From NCBI RefSeq assembly GCF_900104215.1, contig NZ_FMXO01000001.1:1-64000 (forward strand): 64,000 nt of DNA, written 5' to 3'. Positions 41,511-51,081 of this stretch are shown piece by piece. The stretch comes from Desulfonatronum thiosulfatophilum (GTDB taxonomy: Bacteria; Desulfobacterota; Desulfovibrionia; Desulfovibrionales; Desulfonatronaceae). Both the position numbers and the translations under genes were made by a program. Positions within the stretch are counted from its first letter, which is position 1. Every line of letters begins with the position of its first letter. Below the pieces are notes generated by a model that did not search any database, was not told the DNA's origin, and saw only the letters and a list, made by a program, of their open reading frames with translations.

Positions 41511-42575
41511 ATGATCAACGTTCTTGTGGTGGACGATTCCCAATCCGTGCGGGAATACCTGGAACATCTCATCGGAACCGATCCGGGAATGCGGGTTGTC
41601 GGCATGGCCCGCAACGGCCGCGAGGCCCTGAAGTTCCTGCGACACTCGCGTCCCGACGTGATCACCATGGATATCGAGATGCCGGAAATGGACGGTTTCG
41701 AGACCACCCGCGCGATCATGGAAACAGATCCGGTGCCCATCGTGATCATCAGTTCCCTGTGGCGCCCTGGCGAGGTGTCCCGGACCTTCCAGGCCATGGA
41801 GGCCGGAGCCGTGGCCATTTTGCAGCAACGGGCCGGCTTGCGTCATCCGGATCACGCCGCGTCCACAGTCGAGCTGCTTTCCACCATCAGGCAGGCCGCC
41901 GCGGCAAAGGTTCGCAAGCTTCGTGTCCCGCGCCGGGAAATCTCCAGCACCGACCTCCGACCCGAGGAATTGCCCGTCAAACCGATCCAGGTCGTGGCGG
42001 TGGGCGCGTCCACAGGCGGACCAACGGCAATCCAGGAACTGCTGTTCGCCCTGCCGGCAACGTTTCCCGTGCCTTTGCTCATCGTGCAACATATTGCCGC
42101 GGGCTTTGCCGACGGTTTCGCGGACTGGCTCAACAACACCGTTCCCATGTCCGTCCGTCCGGCCAGGCACGGTGAAACCATTCTTCCCGGTCACGCCTAT
42201 GTCGCTCCGGACAACCTGCATCTGCTGTATGGGCCGCACTCCACCGTGGTGCTCAGCGACGCACCACCGGAACATTCCATGCGTCCGGCGGTTTCCTGTC
42301 TGTTTCGGTCGGTGTCCCGAGCCCTTGGCAGCGCCGGGATCGGCATCCTGCTCACGGGCATGGGCCGCGACGGAGCCGCGGAACTGAAGATGATCAAGGA
42401 CGCCGGGGGGATCACATTCGGCCAGGATCAGGCCTCGTCCATCATCCACGGCATGCCCGGCGAAGCCCTTCAACTTGGTGCATGCACCTATATGCTGCCG
42501 CCGGGCAAGATCGCCGAGATGCTTCTCACATTGACCGCCGTTCCCAAACTTCACACTCCCAAGAGCCATTCATGA
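41511..42575 (+). CDS. CheB-type methylesterase of the Wsp-like cluster (WspF-like)
   Basis: A 354-residue CheB. The receiver has acidic D8/D9, phospho-Asp D54 ([13 protein letters not shown]) and the Ser-rich switch VIISSLW. The usual Lys-Pro is replaced, however: [11 protein letters not shown] has Gln106 where the other CheB here has Lys108. The esterase triad is complete: GASTGGPTA (Ser), [10 protein letters not shown] (His) and [10 protein letters not shown] (Asp). ATG 41511 ([10 protein letters not shown]) is the best start, with a TTG 12 bases earlier as alternative; neither has a strong Shine-Dalgarno. Its stop overlaps the next gene (ATGA). Confidence 0.88.
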   Translation: MINVLVVDDSQSVREYLEHLIGTDPGMRVVGMARNGREALKFLRHSRPDVITMDIEMPEMDGFETTRAIMETDPVPIVIISSLWRPGEVSRTFQAMEAGAVAILQQRAGLRHPDHAASTVELLSTIRQAAAAKVRKLRVPRREISSTDLRPEELPVKPIQVVAVGASTGGPTAIQELLFALPATFPVPLLIVQHIAAGFADGFADWLNNTVPMSVRPARHGETILPGHAYVAPDNLHLLYGPHSTVVLSDAPPEHSMRPAVSCLFRSVSRALGSAGIGILLTGMGRDGAAELKMIKDAGGITFGQDQASSIIHGMPGEALQLGACTYMLPPGKIAEMLLTLTAVPKLHTPKSHS

Positions 42576-44764
42576 AAACCAGCAAAGAAATCCTGATCGT
42601 CGAAGACAGCCTGACCCAGGCCCTGCGCCTGCAGCACCTTCTGGAAGAGGCAGGTTACGTGGTCCACCTGGCCCGGAACGGCAAACAGGGATTGGAAATG
42701 GCGCAACACGTCCATCCCACCGTGGTGGTCACGGACATCATGATGCCGGAAATGGACGGCTATGAAATGTGCTCCCGGATCAAGAACGACGATCAGCTCC
42801 GCGATATCCCCGTTATCCTGCTGACGTCCTTGTCCGATCCACGCAATGTGATTCGGGGCATCCAGTGCGGTGCGGACAACTTCATCACCAAGCCCTATGA
42901 CCAGGAATTGCTGCTGCGCCGCCTGGAGCACATTCTGACGAACATGGAACTGCGCAAGGCTGGCATCGCCCAGGTTTCGGTGGAGGTGTTTTTTGCCGGA
43001 CAGTACTACACCCTGAATTCCAGCCGCTTCCAGATCATCGACATGCTCCTGTCCACCTTCGAATCGGCCATGCAGCAAAACATCAAGCTGAACAAAACCG
43101 AGGCCGAGCTACGCGAGGTCAACCGGGAGCTCCAGTCGGCCAAGGAAGCGGCCGAACAGGCCAATGCGGCCAAGAGCGACTTTCTGGCCAACATCAGCCA
43201 TGAAATCCGGACGCCCCTGAACGGCGTCGTCGGGATGATCGAACTGATGATGGACTCGAACCTGAATGCCGAACAGCGCTATCAGGCCGAAGTGGTCCGT
43301 TCCAGCGCCACGACCCTGCTCAACCTGATCAACGACATCCTGGATTTTTCCAAGATCGAGGCCGGCAAGATGGAGCTGGAGCAGATTGAATTCTCACTGC
43401 ATGACATGCTCGACGAATTCGCGGCCATGATGGCTCTCAAGGCCGGGGAAAACGGGATTGAATTCATTTGTGCCGCGGACCCGGACGTGCCCGTGATGCT
43501 CTACGGGGACAAGAAGCGGCTGAGCCAGATTTTGACCAACCTGACCTCCAATGCCTTGAAGTTCACCACCGACGGGGAGGTCTGCGTGCGCGTATCTCTG
43601 CTGGAGCGAAGCGGCGGCCAAGCCTGGCTGCGAATGGCTGTCCGGGATACGGGCATCGGCATTCCGGCGGACAAGATCGGCAAGCTGTTCAACAAGTTTA
43701 CCCAGGTCGACGCCTCCACTTCCCGGAAATACGGCGGCACCGGGCTCGGACTGGCCATCTGCAAGCAGTTGGTCGAACTGATGGGCGGGGAGATCACTGT
43801 CCAGAGCACTGTGCACAAGGGCACGGAATTCCGGGTGGACATCAGTTTAAAGACTTCTCACAACGCCCTCCCGAAGGATGCCCCCTTGGAGGTCCGGGGC
43901 ACACGTGTTCTGGTCGGGGAGGAGAACGCCACAGCCCGGGAAATGCTCATCCGGTGGCTGACCCACTGGAATTTTGTTCCCGTGGATGCGCCCGATCATC
44001 GGACTGTCCAGAAGTTGCTCTCCGAGGCGGCGAGCATGGGGACCCCATTCAGGGTTGCTCTGGTCAATCTGGCCTTGAACAAGGCGGAGGAACCGCTGAA
44101 TCCGGAAACGACCAGGCTGGCAAAAGCGTTTCCACTGACCAAAATGCTGGCCATGATCCCCCTGAACCGTCATAACATGAGGAAGGACATTCAAGCACTC
44201 GGGTTTTCGGCCTCCTTGACCAAGCCGGTCAGGCCTTCCGTCCTGCTGGACTGCCTGACCGCGATGCTTGGCGCGGGCGATGCCGGTGCCTGCCGACCCT
44301 CTCACAAACAAGGTATTGCGTTGCCGAACATACCGAAGTCGGCGAAAATCCTGCTGGTGGAAGACAATATCGTGAACCAGCAGGTTGCCTTGGGCATCCT
44401 GAAAAAAATGGGTGTTCAGGCGGAACTGGCGCAGAACGGCGCCGAGGCCCTGACCATCCTCGAACATTCCGCCTACGACCTGGTCTTCATGGATATTCAA
44501 ATGCCCGTCATGGACGGATTGGAAGCCACCAGAATGATCCGCTCCGGGTCCGGAAACGTCTCCGTTGCCGCCAAGAATCCCGACGTGCCTATCATCGCGA
44601 TGACCGCACACGCCCTGGACAAGGATCGGGAGAAGTGTTTCGAGGCAGGCATGAACGACTTTCTGTCCAAGCCTCTTGAGCCCGCTCAGCTGGCAGGGAT
44701 TCTCGACAAGTGGCTGGGAACCGGAAGCGATGAAAAATGTCTCGATCAACAGACCGGGGCATGA
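42572..44764 (+). CDS. Hybrid histidine kinase REC-HisKA-HATPase-pseudoREC-REC, terminal gene of the Wsp-like cluster
   Basis: A 730-residue soluble kinase. The N-terminal receiver has D55 in [13 protein letters not shown] and K107 in FITKPY. A coiled coil (~165-200) leads to the H-box [16 protein letters not shown] (H210). The ATPase domain has [15 protein letters not shown] and [13 protein letters not shown] third domain (~445-570) looks like a receiver whose phospho-Asp strand reads VALVNLALN, with Asn in place of Asp. The last domain (~590-715) is a normal receiver ([19 protein letters not shown]). There is no transmembrane segment. Wsp clusters normally end with a diguanylate cyclase response regulator, so this output protein is different. 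The start is coupled to cheB by ATGA. Confidence 0.9.
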   Translation: MKTSKEILIVEDSLTQALRLQHLLEEAGYVVHLARNGKQGLEMAQHVHPTVVVTDIMMPEMDGYEMCSRIKNDDQLRDIPVILLTSLSDPRNVIRGIQCGADNFITKPYDQELLLRRLEHILTNMELRKAGIAQVSVEVFFAGQYYTLNSSRFQIIDMLLSTFESAMQQNIKLNKTEAELREVNRELQSAKEAAEQANAAKSDFLANISHEIRTPLNGVVGMIELMMDSNLNAEQRYQAEVVRSSATTLLNLINDILDFSKIEAGKMELEQIEFSLHDMLDEFAAMMALKAGENGIEFICAADPDVPVMLYGDKKRLSQILTNLTSNALKFTTDGEVCVRVSLLERSGGQAWLRMAVRDTGIGIPADKIGKLFNKFTQVDASTSRKYGGTGLGLAICKQLVELMGGEITVQSTVHKGTEFRVDISLKTSHNALPKDAPLEVRGTRVLVGEENATAREMLIRWLTHWNFVPVDAPDHRTVQKLLSEAASMGTPFRVALVNLALNKAEEPLNPETTRLAKAFPLTKMLAMIPLNRHNMRKDIQALGFSASLTKPVRPSVLLDCLTAMLGAGDAGACRPSHKQGIALPNIPKSAKILLVEDNIVNQQVALGILKKMGVQAELAQNGAEALTILEHSAYDLVFMDIQMPVMDGLEATRMIRSGSGNVSVAAKNPDVPIIAMTAHALDKDREKCFEAGMNDFLSKPLEPAQLAGILDKWLGTGSDEKCLDQQTGA

Positions 44765-44789
44765 CAGCGGCTGGAAACAGGTGCCGCAA

Positions 44790-46160
44790 CTATCCAGTCG
44801 AAGTGTTCCGGCCCCGCAACAGCAGCAAGGGCGCGCCTGCGGCAAGGACACCTAATCCGACAATGGCGCCGGGCCCCGCATAGAGGGTGCTCGACCATAG
44901 CAATCCAAGACAGGTTATCCCGAACAGCAGCGGGGTGAGCGGGTACACGGGGACCCGAAAGGGACGTCTGCGAAGCGGATCCCGGTGACGCAGCGCGAAA
45001 ACGGACATCGCCGTCAGGAGCATGAACAGCCAGAAAACCGGCGCGGTGTAGGCGACCATGGTACCGATGCCGTCCTGCGTCATGGCCCCGAACAGGACCA
45101 GGGCCAGGGTGATCAGCCCCTGGAGCGCCAACGCCCTGACCGGCGTCTCGGAGCGCTCGCTCCAGGCGCCGAGCATGGAAAGACGCGGTACGTCGCGCCC
45201 CAGGGCATAGTAGACGCGGGCCCCGGTCAATATTGTGGCATTGAGGGTGCTCAGAGCCACGATGCAGACCATCACGCTCAACAGGAAAGCGGCCCTGGGG
45301 CCGGCAACGAGCTGCATCATCTGCGCTCCCACCGCATGGGTCTCACGCAGGCCTTCCAGTCCGAAAATGTGCAGATACGACAGGTTGGCCAGGACATACA
45401 CGAAGATGACAATGGCTGCTCCGAGCAACAGGACCCGGCTCATGCTCCGCTGCGGGTCGCGCAGTTCTCCGGACAGGTAGGCCGTCTCGTTCCAGCCGCC
45501 GTAGGTGAGCAGGACGAAGACCATGCCCATGCCTAAAGCCCCGGCCGGATTGCCGCTCAAAGCGGTTGAGGTCCCGGCGCCGATGATCGGCTCCGCCATG
45601 GCCGGCGCCGACTTGAGCAGTCCGCCGCCGATAACCAGGGCCAGGGCCAGAACGGTCATCGACGAGAACAGGATCTGCGCCCGCTTGGCTTCACGGGTGC
45701 CGACAATATTCAGGGCCGTCAGCCCCATGATGGCGACGGCCGCGTGCATTGCAGCGCCCCATGCCCCAAGGGGCACCAGCTGCTGTGCGTATTCCCCGTA
45801 GATGAAAGCCACCGCGGCAATCGACCCGGTCTGGATGACAGTGCCGCGAGCCCATGCGAAAAGCACGCCCACCCCTGATCCCCATGCCCGCTGCAGGAAG
45901 TGGTATTCGCCTCCTGCATGCGGGTATGTCGAGCCCAGTTCCGCGTAGCAGAGCGCGCCCAGCAGCATGATCAGCCCACCGGCCAGCCACAAGCCCATGT
46001 AGATGTATGGGGTCTCTGCCTGCTGGGCCACAAGGGGCGGAAAACCGAAGATGCCGATGCCGATGACCACGCCGACCAGAACCGCGACACCGTCGGCAAC
46101 GCTCAGTCCGCCGCGAAGCTTTTCGTTTGAGGCTGGCCGGCAGCTAGTTGCGTCTGGCAT
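44790..46160 (-). CDS. Amino acid permease (APC superfamily)
   Basis: About 456 residues with ~12 hydrophobic segments. The APC signature begins LSVADGVAVLVGVVIGIGIFGFPPLVA (the GIGIF motif) and continues with GALCYAELGSTYPHAGGEYHFLQRAWG. Substrate unknown; the family moves amino acids or polyamines. The start is ATG 46160 (MPDATSCRPASNEKLRGG), overlapping the stop of the methyltransferase gene by 17 bp. The frame further upstream is only overlap with that gene. It converges on the hybrid kinase gene. Confidence 0.88.
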   Translation of the reverse strand: MPDATSCRPASNEKLRGGLSVADGVAVLVGVVIGIGIFGFPPLVAQQAETPYIYMGLWLAGGLIMLLGALCYAELGSTYPHAGGEYHFLQRAWGSGVGVLFAWARGTVIQTGSIAAVAFIYGEYAQQLVPLGAWGAAMHAAVAIMGLTALNIVGTREAKRAQILFSSMTVLALALVIGGGLLKSAPAMAEPIIGAGTSTALSGNPAGALGMGMVFVLLTYGGWNETAYLSGELRDPQRSMSRVLLLGAAIVIFVYVLANLSYLHIFGLEGLRETHAVGAQMMQLVAGPRAAFLLSVMVCIVALSTLNATILTGARVYYALGRDVPRLSMLGAWSERSETPVRALALQGLITLALVLFGAMTQDGIGTMVAYTAPVFWLFMLLTAMSVFALRHRDPLRRRPFRVPVYPLTPLLFGITCLGLLWSSTLYAGPGAIVGLGVLAAGAPLLLLRGRNTSTG

Positions 46161-46989
46161 TCCAGCCTTGCGCCGCGCCGGAGGTTTGAACGGGAACCAT
46201 CGTATCGCCTTCCACCCTGCCGACATAGTTGTCGGAGCCGATGACGAAGCGGATCTCGTCGCCACGCAGATTTACGTCATTAAGGTCCATGGAAGCGCCT
46301 TCCACCACGGCATGACCGCTGATGTTCTGGTAAGACTGGGTCAAGGACAGGGTGACTTCCCTGCCGTCGGCTGTGGAGAGCTGCCATCGCCCCTGCACCT
46401 GTGCGGGAACGATCCAGAGATAGGCGTTGCGTCCGTCGACCACTTCATGCTGGTCCGGTTCCCAGTCGCCCATGTTGAAGGCGTGGGAGACGACTCGCGT
46501 TCCGGGTCTCATCGTCTCCAGAATCACCGGGCGCAGGCGCAGATTCAACGTTTGCAGGAGGTACATGGTCAGCACTGTGGCTTCGGAAAAATCCATTTCG
46601 AACAGATCCCCCTCCTCGAAAGTGGCGCGGTCCTCGACGCCGGCCCGGCGGGCATTTTCCCGGCCCTCGGCAACCCGCTGGGGATCCAGGTCGATGCCGT
46701 GAGCAGCCCGGGCGTTGAAATCCCTGACAGCCGCGACCACGATGCGGCCATCCCCCGAGCCGAGATCAATCACGTAATCATCCTCCCGAACCTCGGCCAT
46801 TTCCAACATGCGATGGACCAGCCTCTCCGGCGTGGGAACATAGATGACGCTGAGCTGCGGCGATGCGCCGGCTTCGGAAGCGCTCCACCAATTGATGCCT
46901 GGCGCCGTCAACAGGCAGACAACCAGAATTGTTGCCCAGAGCGTTCTTCGTCCGGGTTGAGCAAATGAACCGCAAATTGACGACATCAT
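46144..46989 (-). CDS. Exported class I SAM-dependent methyltransferase-like protein
   Basis: The 281-residue protein has a Rossmann methyltransferase domain (VYVPTPERLVHRMLEMAEVREDDYVIDLGSGDGRIVVAAVRDF…). The SAM-binding motif is DLGSGDG and the acidic post-beta2 residues are GIDLDPQRV. The N-terminus (MMSSICGSFAQPGRRTLWATILVVCLLTAPG…ASEAGA) looks like a signal peptide or anchor, so the enzyme may be periplasmic, which is odd for a SAM enzyme. The C-terminal ~90 residues (ISGHAVVEGASMDLNDVNLRGDEIRFVIGSDNYVGRVEGD) form a beta-rich add-on. ATG 46989 has GGAGGGGAAA directly upstream. It is probably cotranscribed with the permease. Confidence 0.8.
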   Translation of the reverse strand: MMSSICGSFAQPGRRTLWATILVVCLLTAPGINWWSASEAGASPQLSVIYVPTPERLVHRMLEMAEVREDDYVIDLGSGDGRIVVAAVRDFNARAAHGIDLDPQRVAEGRENARRAGVEDRATFEEGDLFEMDFSEATVLTMYLLQTLNLRLRPVILETMRPGTRVVSHAFNMGDWEPDQHEVVDGRNAYLWIVPAQVQGRWQLSTADGREVTLSLTQSYQNISGHAVVEGASMDLNDVNLRGDEIRFVIGSDNYVGRVEGDTMVPVQTSGAAQGWNARRN

Positions 46990-47270
46990 TTTCCCCTCCT
47001 CCATTCGGTTTGCAGCTGAACAACATAGTCCTGTCCAGCAAAATGTTATGTTCCATGTCATGGCCTGATCAGCCGACAATGAACAACGGATGAACATGAA
47101 TATGTCCATCCGTCGCAACAGCACTCCCCTGAGCCAGGGGCTGAAACGAAAGCCGACGTCGTAACCGCGGCAGCGCCGAGACAAGCACTCTGCAATGAAC
47201 AGGATTCAACACCATACGGAAAAGTAACTGCTCAAATAGATCGGGCACAGCTTGCGTGCTACCTTGCAAG

Positions 47271-47346
47271 TGGATTCCCGCCTTCGCGGGAATGACTTCA
47301 ATTGAACGCTTTCCAGTCACGTCATGCCCGCGAAGGCGGGCATCCA
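47271..47346. repeat. REP-like inverted pair (two facing palindromes)
   Basis: TGGATTCCCGCCTTCGCGGG followed by AATGAC (47271-47296) and GTCATGCCCGCGAAGGCGGG followed by CATCCA (47321-47346) are two hairpins in inverted orientation, 24 bases apart. The CCCGC…GCGGG palindrome with flanking GTCAT/GGATTCC is the widespread REP/intergenic repeat form, and RAYT proteins act on such sequences. From 47361 to 47795 the DNA is A/T-rich, with a palindrome CTGAGTaACTCAG near 47511-47523 and a weak 62-codon minus-strand frame (47533-47721) that I would not call a gene. Confidence 0.65.
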
Positions 47347-47795
47347 GGCCATACTTACCACAATTGATTGATCAGTTACTCGGAAAAATGTTGCTTATCG
47401 GATATCAATTCAAATTTTTGTAAAACTATTCGTTTTCATGCTGATCATTCATCAATATGCATGCCAATACCTTCTTCTTGAAAAACCTTCAGCATTATTA
47501 TTTAAATTTCTGAGTAACTCAGTAAAAATTTATTATCGTCTTGCATTTGGAGAAAAATTTCTTGTGAAATGATAATCCGCAAATATATGCCCGTGCCACC
47601 CATAGCCAGCAACAAATTCAGAAAGCGGGTCGTACGGCTTGCCTTTCACCTCGACACAGCTCTCAAGTCTAGGCAGAGTGGCCTGCCTGCTTGACCTGGG
47701 CAAAATTCTTGGTAAACACACAACGAAATCATGCGGTTAAGATTTTAAGCCCAGAAGAGTGAATCCAGCCAATCTCTGACCGTTGAAAGGAAATC

Positions 47796-50039
47796 ATGAA
47801 CGATCCATCCGCTGCTTCCTCCAGCCGATCCTTGACCCGAGAAATCCTGAACGACATCGGCTCGGTCAAGTGTCTTTCCGGAATCAGTATCGGGCTGGTG
47901 ATCAGCCTGATGTTGATCATTATTCAGGTTTCCTTTGCCGCGATGATTTTTTCCGGACCTCTGGAGGTTCACGCCCAACGGGGCATGGGATTGACCATGG
48001 CCGGCGCCGTGGCGCTCCTTCTGATATCAGCCCTTTTCAGCAGTTTTCGCCCCACCATCACTGCCCCTCAGGATGCTCCCGTGGCCATTTTTGCCGGAGC
48101 CGCGGCCGGCATCGCCGTGACGTTGGGTACCGGATACACCGAGGCGGCCTTCATCACGGTTGTGGCTGCATTGATCCTTTCCACCATGGCCACTGCCGTG
48201 TTTTTCCTGCTGGCCGGGGTCATGCGTTTTGCAGGCTACATCCGGTTCATGCCCTATCCTGTTGTTGCCGGGTTTCTTGCCGGCACCGGCTGGCTGCTGA
48301 GCAAAGGCAGCCTGGAAGTGATGACCGGGTTTTCCATGACCTGGTCCACGGTGCCGGCTTTGCTGTCCACGGAAGCGCTCATGCTCTGGGCCCCAGGAGC
48401 CGCCTATGCCCTGCTGCTGTTTTTCTGTCTGCGCCGCTGGTCGCACTTTTTAATTCTGCCCGGCTCGATGATCGTTGGCTTGATCCTTTACCATCTGGCC
48501 ATGCCCGTCTTTGACCTGGATATGGAACAGGCCCGAGAATCGGGACTTTTTTTCGCTTCCTTCTCCTCGGCGCACCTCTGGCCGGTATTCAGCCTTTCGG
48601 ATTATCAATTCATCCAATGGAACGCCCTCTTTCCCCAGCTGCCGACTTTGGCCATCATACCCTTCATCTCCCTGCTTGGATTTCTTCTGAACACCGGCGG
48701 CATCGAACTGGCCGCGCAGCGAGACCTGGACTTGAACCGGGAATTACTGGTCAACAGCGGCGGAAATGCCTTGGCGGCGCTGGCCGGGTCATCCGCCGGA
48801 TACACCTCCCTTAGTCTCGCCATGCTGGGGTTCAAGACCGGCGCTGACACAAGGATCGTCGGGCTGACGGCCACAGCCATGTTCATCGCGACGCTTTTTT
48901 TCGGCGGGCAAATCATCTCCATTTTCCCCAAGGCTCTGTTGGGCGGCTTTTTACTGCTTCTGGGCCTTTTTTTCCTTTCGGACTGGATACTGGATACCTA
49001 TAAACGCATGCCCAGGGCCGACTACATGATCGTGGTCGGCGTTTTTGCCACTATCGGCATATTTGGATATTTGTACGGTGTTTTGCTGGGTCTGCTGGCG
49101 ACCGTGACCTTGTTTGTGGCCAAGCTCACTCGGATTCCGGCTGTCGAGTCCACTTCCACCTGCGCCCAGACCCGCAGCCGCAAGGCACGCCCCCTGCCCC
49201 ATCAGCGTCTGCTTGCGGAGCATGGACGAAGTGCCTATATCTTTAATCTGAACGGCTTTCTTTTTTTCGGTTCCGTGAACGCCTTGACCTCGGCGGTCAT
49301 GCAAGCCTGGACCAACGAGGAAGCCCGCTTCATTCTGGTCGATTTTCAGAAAGTGACCGGATTCGACATCTCGGCGGTAAACAATTTCGTCCGTCTGGCC
49401 CAACGCATCTCTGCACGCAATGAAAATTTCATTCTTACAGCACCACCAGGGCTGTTCGTGGACCTGTTCAACCAGGTCGCTGGACCGGAAACGGCTTCCA
49501 AGGTTCGGATATTTCCGGACAAAAACACGGCCCTGGAATGGATCGAGGACCAGTTGTTGAACACTGCACTGACGACCATGGCCAAAGCCACGCCGGACTC
49601 ACGAAGAAGATCCCATGGCCAACTCTTCGATGAGGTCGCCGACGATCTTCTGGATCAGCTGGAACAGCAGGAACACGTTGAAACGCTGTTGGAACGAATC
49701 CGTCCATATCTGGAGGCCCGTTCATTTGCCGCGGGGCAGGAACTGCTGGAAGAAAACGCCCCGGCGCCCGGGATGTTCTTCATTCATCAAGGCGCTGTCC
49801 GAGAGAGCGTTACGGTTTCCTCGGGGCGAAGCACTACGCTGCGAACTCTTGGCCAGGGCACCTTTTTCGCTGTGCCCGCTGCCTATGAGCCCTGGCGATC
49901 CTGCTGTTCTTATCAGGCGGAATCCGCAGTGGAAACTTTCCTGCTCACCCCGGAGGCCTTGCGCGAGCTGGAATCCGTCGATCCCCGGACGGCCCAGGAA
50001 ATCCACCGTCTGGTCGTCTCGTCCCTTGTGCGCGCATAG
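47796..50039 (+). CDS. SulP-family anion transporter with STAS and cyclic-nucleotide-binding domains
   Basis: The 747-residue protein has a SulP transporter (~25-445, about 12 hydrophobic segments) and a cytoplasmic STAS domain (~475-580: SAYIFNLNGFLFFGSVNALTSAVM…FILVDFQKVTGFDISAVNNFVRLA). A cNMP-binding/CAP_ED-like domain follows (~620-735: ERIRPYLEARSFAAGQELLEENAPAPGMFFIHQGAVRES). It starts with ATG 47796 after AAAGGAAATC. The substrate is probably an inorganic anion such as sulfate or bicarbonate; sequence does not decide. The cyclic-nucleotide part may tie activity to second messengers. An intact RAAS-type nucleotide-binding signature is not obvious. Confidence 0.88.
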   Translation: MNDPSAASSSRSLTREILNDIGSVKCLSGISIGLVISLMLIIIQVSFAAMIFSGPLEVHAQRGMGLTMAGAVALLLISALFSSFRPTITAPQDAPVAIFAGAAAGIAVTLGTGYTEAAFITVVAALILSTMATAVFFLLAGVMRFAGYIRFMPYPVVAGFLAGTGWLLSKGSLEVMTGFSMTWSTVPALLSTEALMLWAPGAAYALLLFFCLRRWSHFLILPGSMIVGLILYHLAMPVFDLDMEQARESGLFFASFSSAHLWPVFSLSDYQFIQWNALFPQLPTLAIIPFISLLGFLLNTGGIELAAQRDLDLNRELLVNSGGNALAALAGSSAGYTSLSLAMLGFKTGADTRIVGLTATAMFIATLFFGGQIISIFPKALLGGFLLLLGLFFLSDWILDTYKRMPRADYMIVVGVFATIGIFGYLYGVLLGLLATVTLFVAKLTRIPAVESTSTCAQTRSRKARPLPHQRLLAEHGRSAYIFNLNGFLFFGSVNALTSAVMQAWTNEEARFILVDFQKVTGFDISAVNNFVRLAQRISARNENFILTAPPGLFVDLFNQVAGPETASKVRIFPDKNTALEWIEDQLLNTALTTMAKATPDSRRRSHGQLFDEVADDLLDQLEQQEHVETLLERIRPYLEARSFAAGQELLEENAPAPGMFFIHQGAVRESVTVSSGRSTTLRTLGQGTFFAVPAAYEPWRSCCSYQAESAVETFLLTPEALRELESVDPRTAQEIHRLVVSSLVRA

Positions 50040-50143
50040 CCGCTACTCCGGATCTTGCCCTGCGGTCGTGACCGGCACGTTCCGGTGGCCGCTCTTCATG
50101 ACCGCGACAATCCTCAACATCATCCAAAACAATCAAGAACATC

Positions 50144-51022
50144 ATGCCCATTGAATTCCACCCTGTCAGTTTGCGGGACCAGGAGCAGTATCTGCTGTTG
50201 CTGGCCCAGTGCTCCCAGAAAACATCGGACTACAGCTTTGCGAACATCTTCGGCTGGGCTGAGGAGTATGGCCTGGAATGGTTTTTCGAGAAGGACCTGG
50301 TCTGGATCAGGCAACAGAAGCCGGAACCTGTTTACTGGGCCCCTATCGGATCATGGGAGAAGATTGATTGGGAGGAGCATGCCACAAGGCTCAGGTCGGC
50401 CCGGTTTCAGCGCGTGCCCGAGGAACTGGCCCGCATCTGGCGGGGTTGTTTCGGCGAGCGGCTCGTGGTGTCCGATGCCCGGGGGCAGTGGGATTACATC
50501 TATCTGGTCCGGGAGTTGGTGGAACTGAAAGGAAATCGGTTTCACAAAAAAAAGAATCACTTCAATCAGTTTGATCGAAATTACCAAGCAGTCTATCACG
50601 ATCTGGACATGGACTGCGTGGAGCGGGTGCTGGAAATGCAGCAGAACTGGTGCTCCTGGAAAGAATGCGCCCATTCCGATGCATTGGAAGCGGAGAACAC
50701 GGCCATAGGACGCGTTCTCAAGGAGTGGGACAGGATTCCGGGGCTCAAGGGCGGCGTTCTGGAGGTGAATGAGGAGATCGTCGCCTATACCGTGGCCGAG
50801 GCCCTGACCGAAAACACCATGGTCATCCACTTTGAAAAGGGGCACACCGGCTACAAGGGCGTCTATCAGGCCATCAACAAGCTGTTCCTGGCCAATGCGG
50901 CAAGCGGCTTCGAGTACGTCAATCGCGAACAGGATCTGGACGACGAAGGACTGCGCAAGGCGAAACTCTCCTATAATCCAGTCCGCTTTTTGAAAAAAAG
51001 CAGCGTACGCTTTTTAGGATGA
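50144..51022 (+). CDS. DUF2156 (phosphatidylglycerol lysyltransferase C-terminal-like) protein
   Basis: A 292-residue soluble protein of the DUF2156 family (GNAT-like fold related to the lysyl-phosphatidylglycerol synthase C-terminus). It contains YSFANIFGWAEEYGLEWFF near the N-terminus, GNRFHKKKNHFNQFDRNY and a C-terminal FEYVNREQDLDDEGLRKAKLSYNP. There is no transmembrane part, unlike full-length MprF. Function unknown. The NREQDLDDEGLRKAKLSYNP motif is strongly conserved in the family. It lies 104 bp after the SulP gene and 59 bp before the Crp/Fnr gene. Confidence 0.8.
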   Translation: MPIEFHPVSLRDQEQYLLLLAQCSQKTSDYSFANIFGWAEEYGLEWFFEKDLVWIRQQKPEPVYWAPIGSWEKIDWEEHATRLRSARFQRVPEELARIWRGCFGERLVVSDARGQWDYIYLVRELVELKGNRFHKKKNHFNQFDRNYQAVYHDLDMDCVERVLEMQQNWCSWKECAHSDALEAENTAIGRVLKEWDRIPGLKGGVLEVNEEIVAYTVAEALTENTMVIHFEKGHTGYKGVYQAINKLFLANAASGFEYVNREQDLDDEGLRKAKLSYNPVRFLKKSSVRFLG

Positions 51023-51081
51023 CATGAGTCGTCATTTTTTCGACAACATCATCGCCAACACGCCAACACACCGAGTCCAAC

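Noticed and set aside
47533-47721. 62-codon minus-strand gene in the A/T-rich gap
   Set aside because: It has no ribosome binding site and no recognisable domain.
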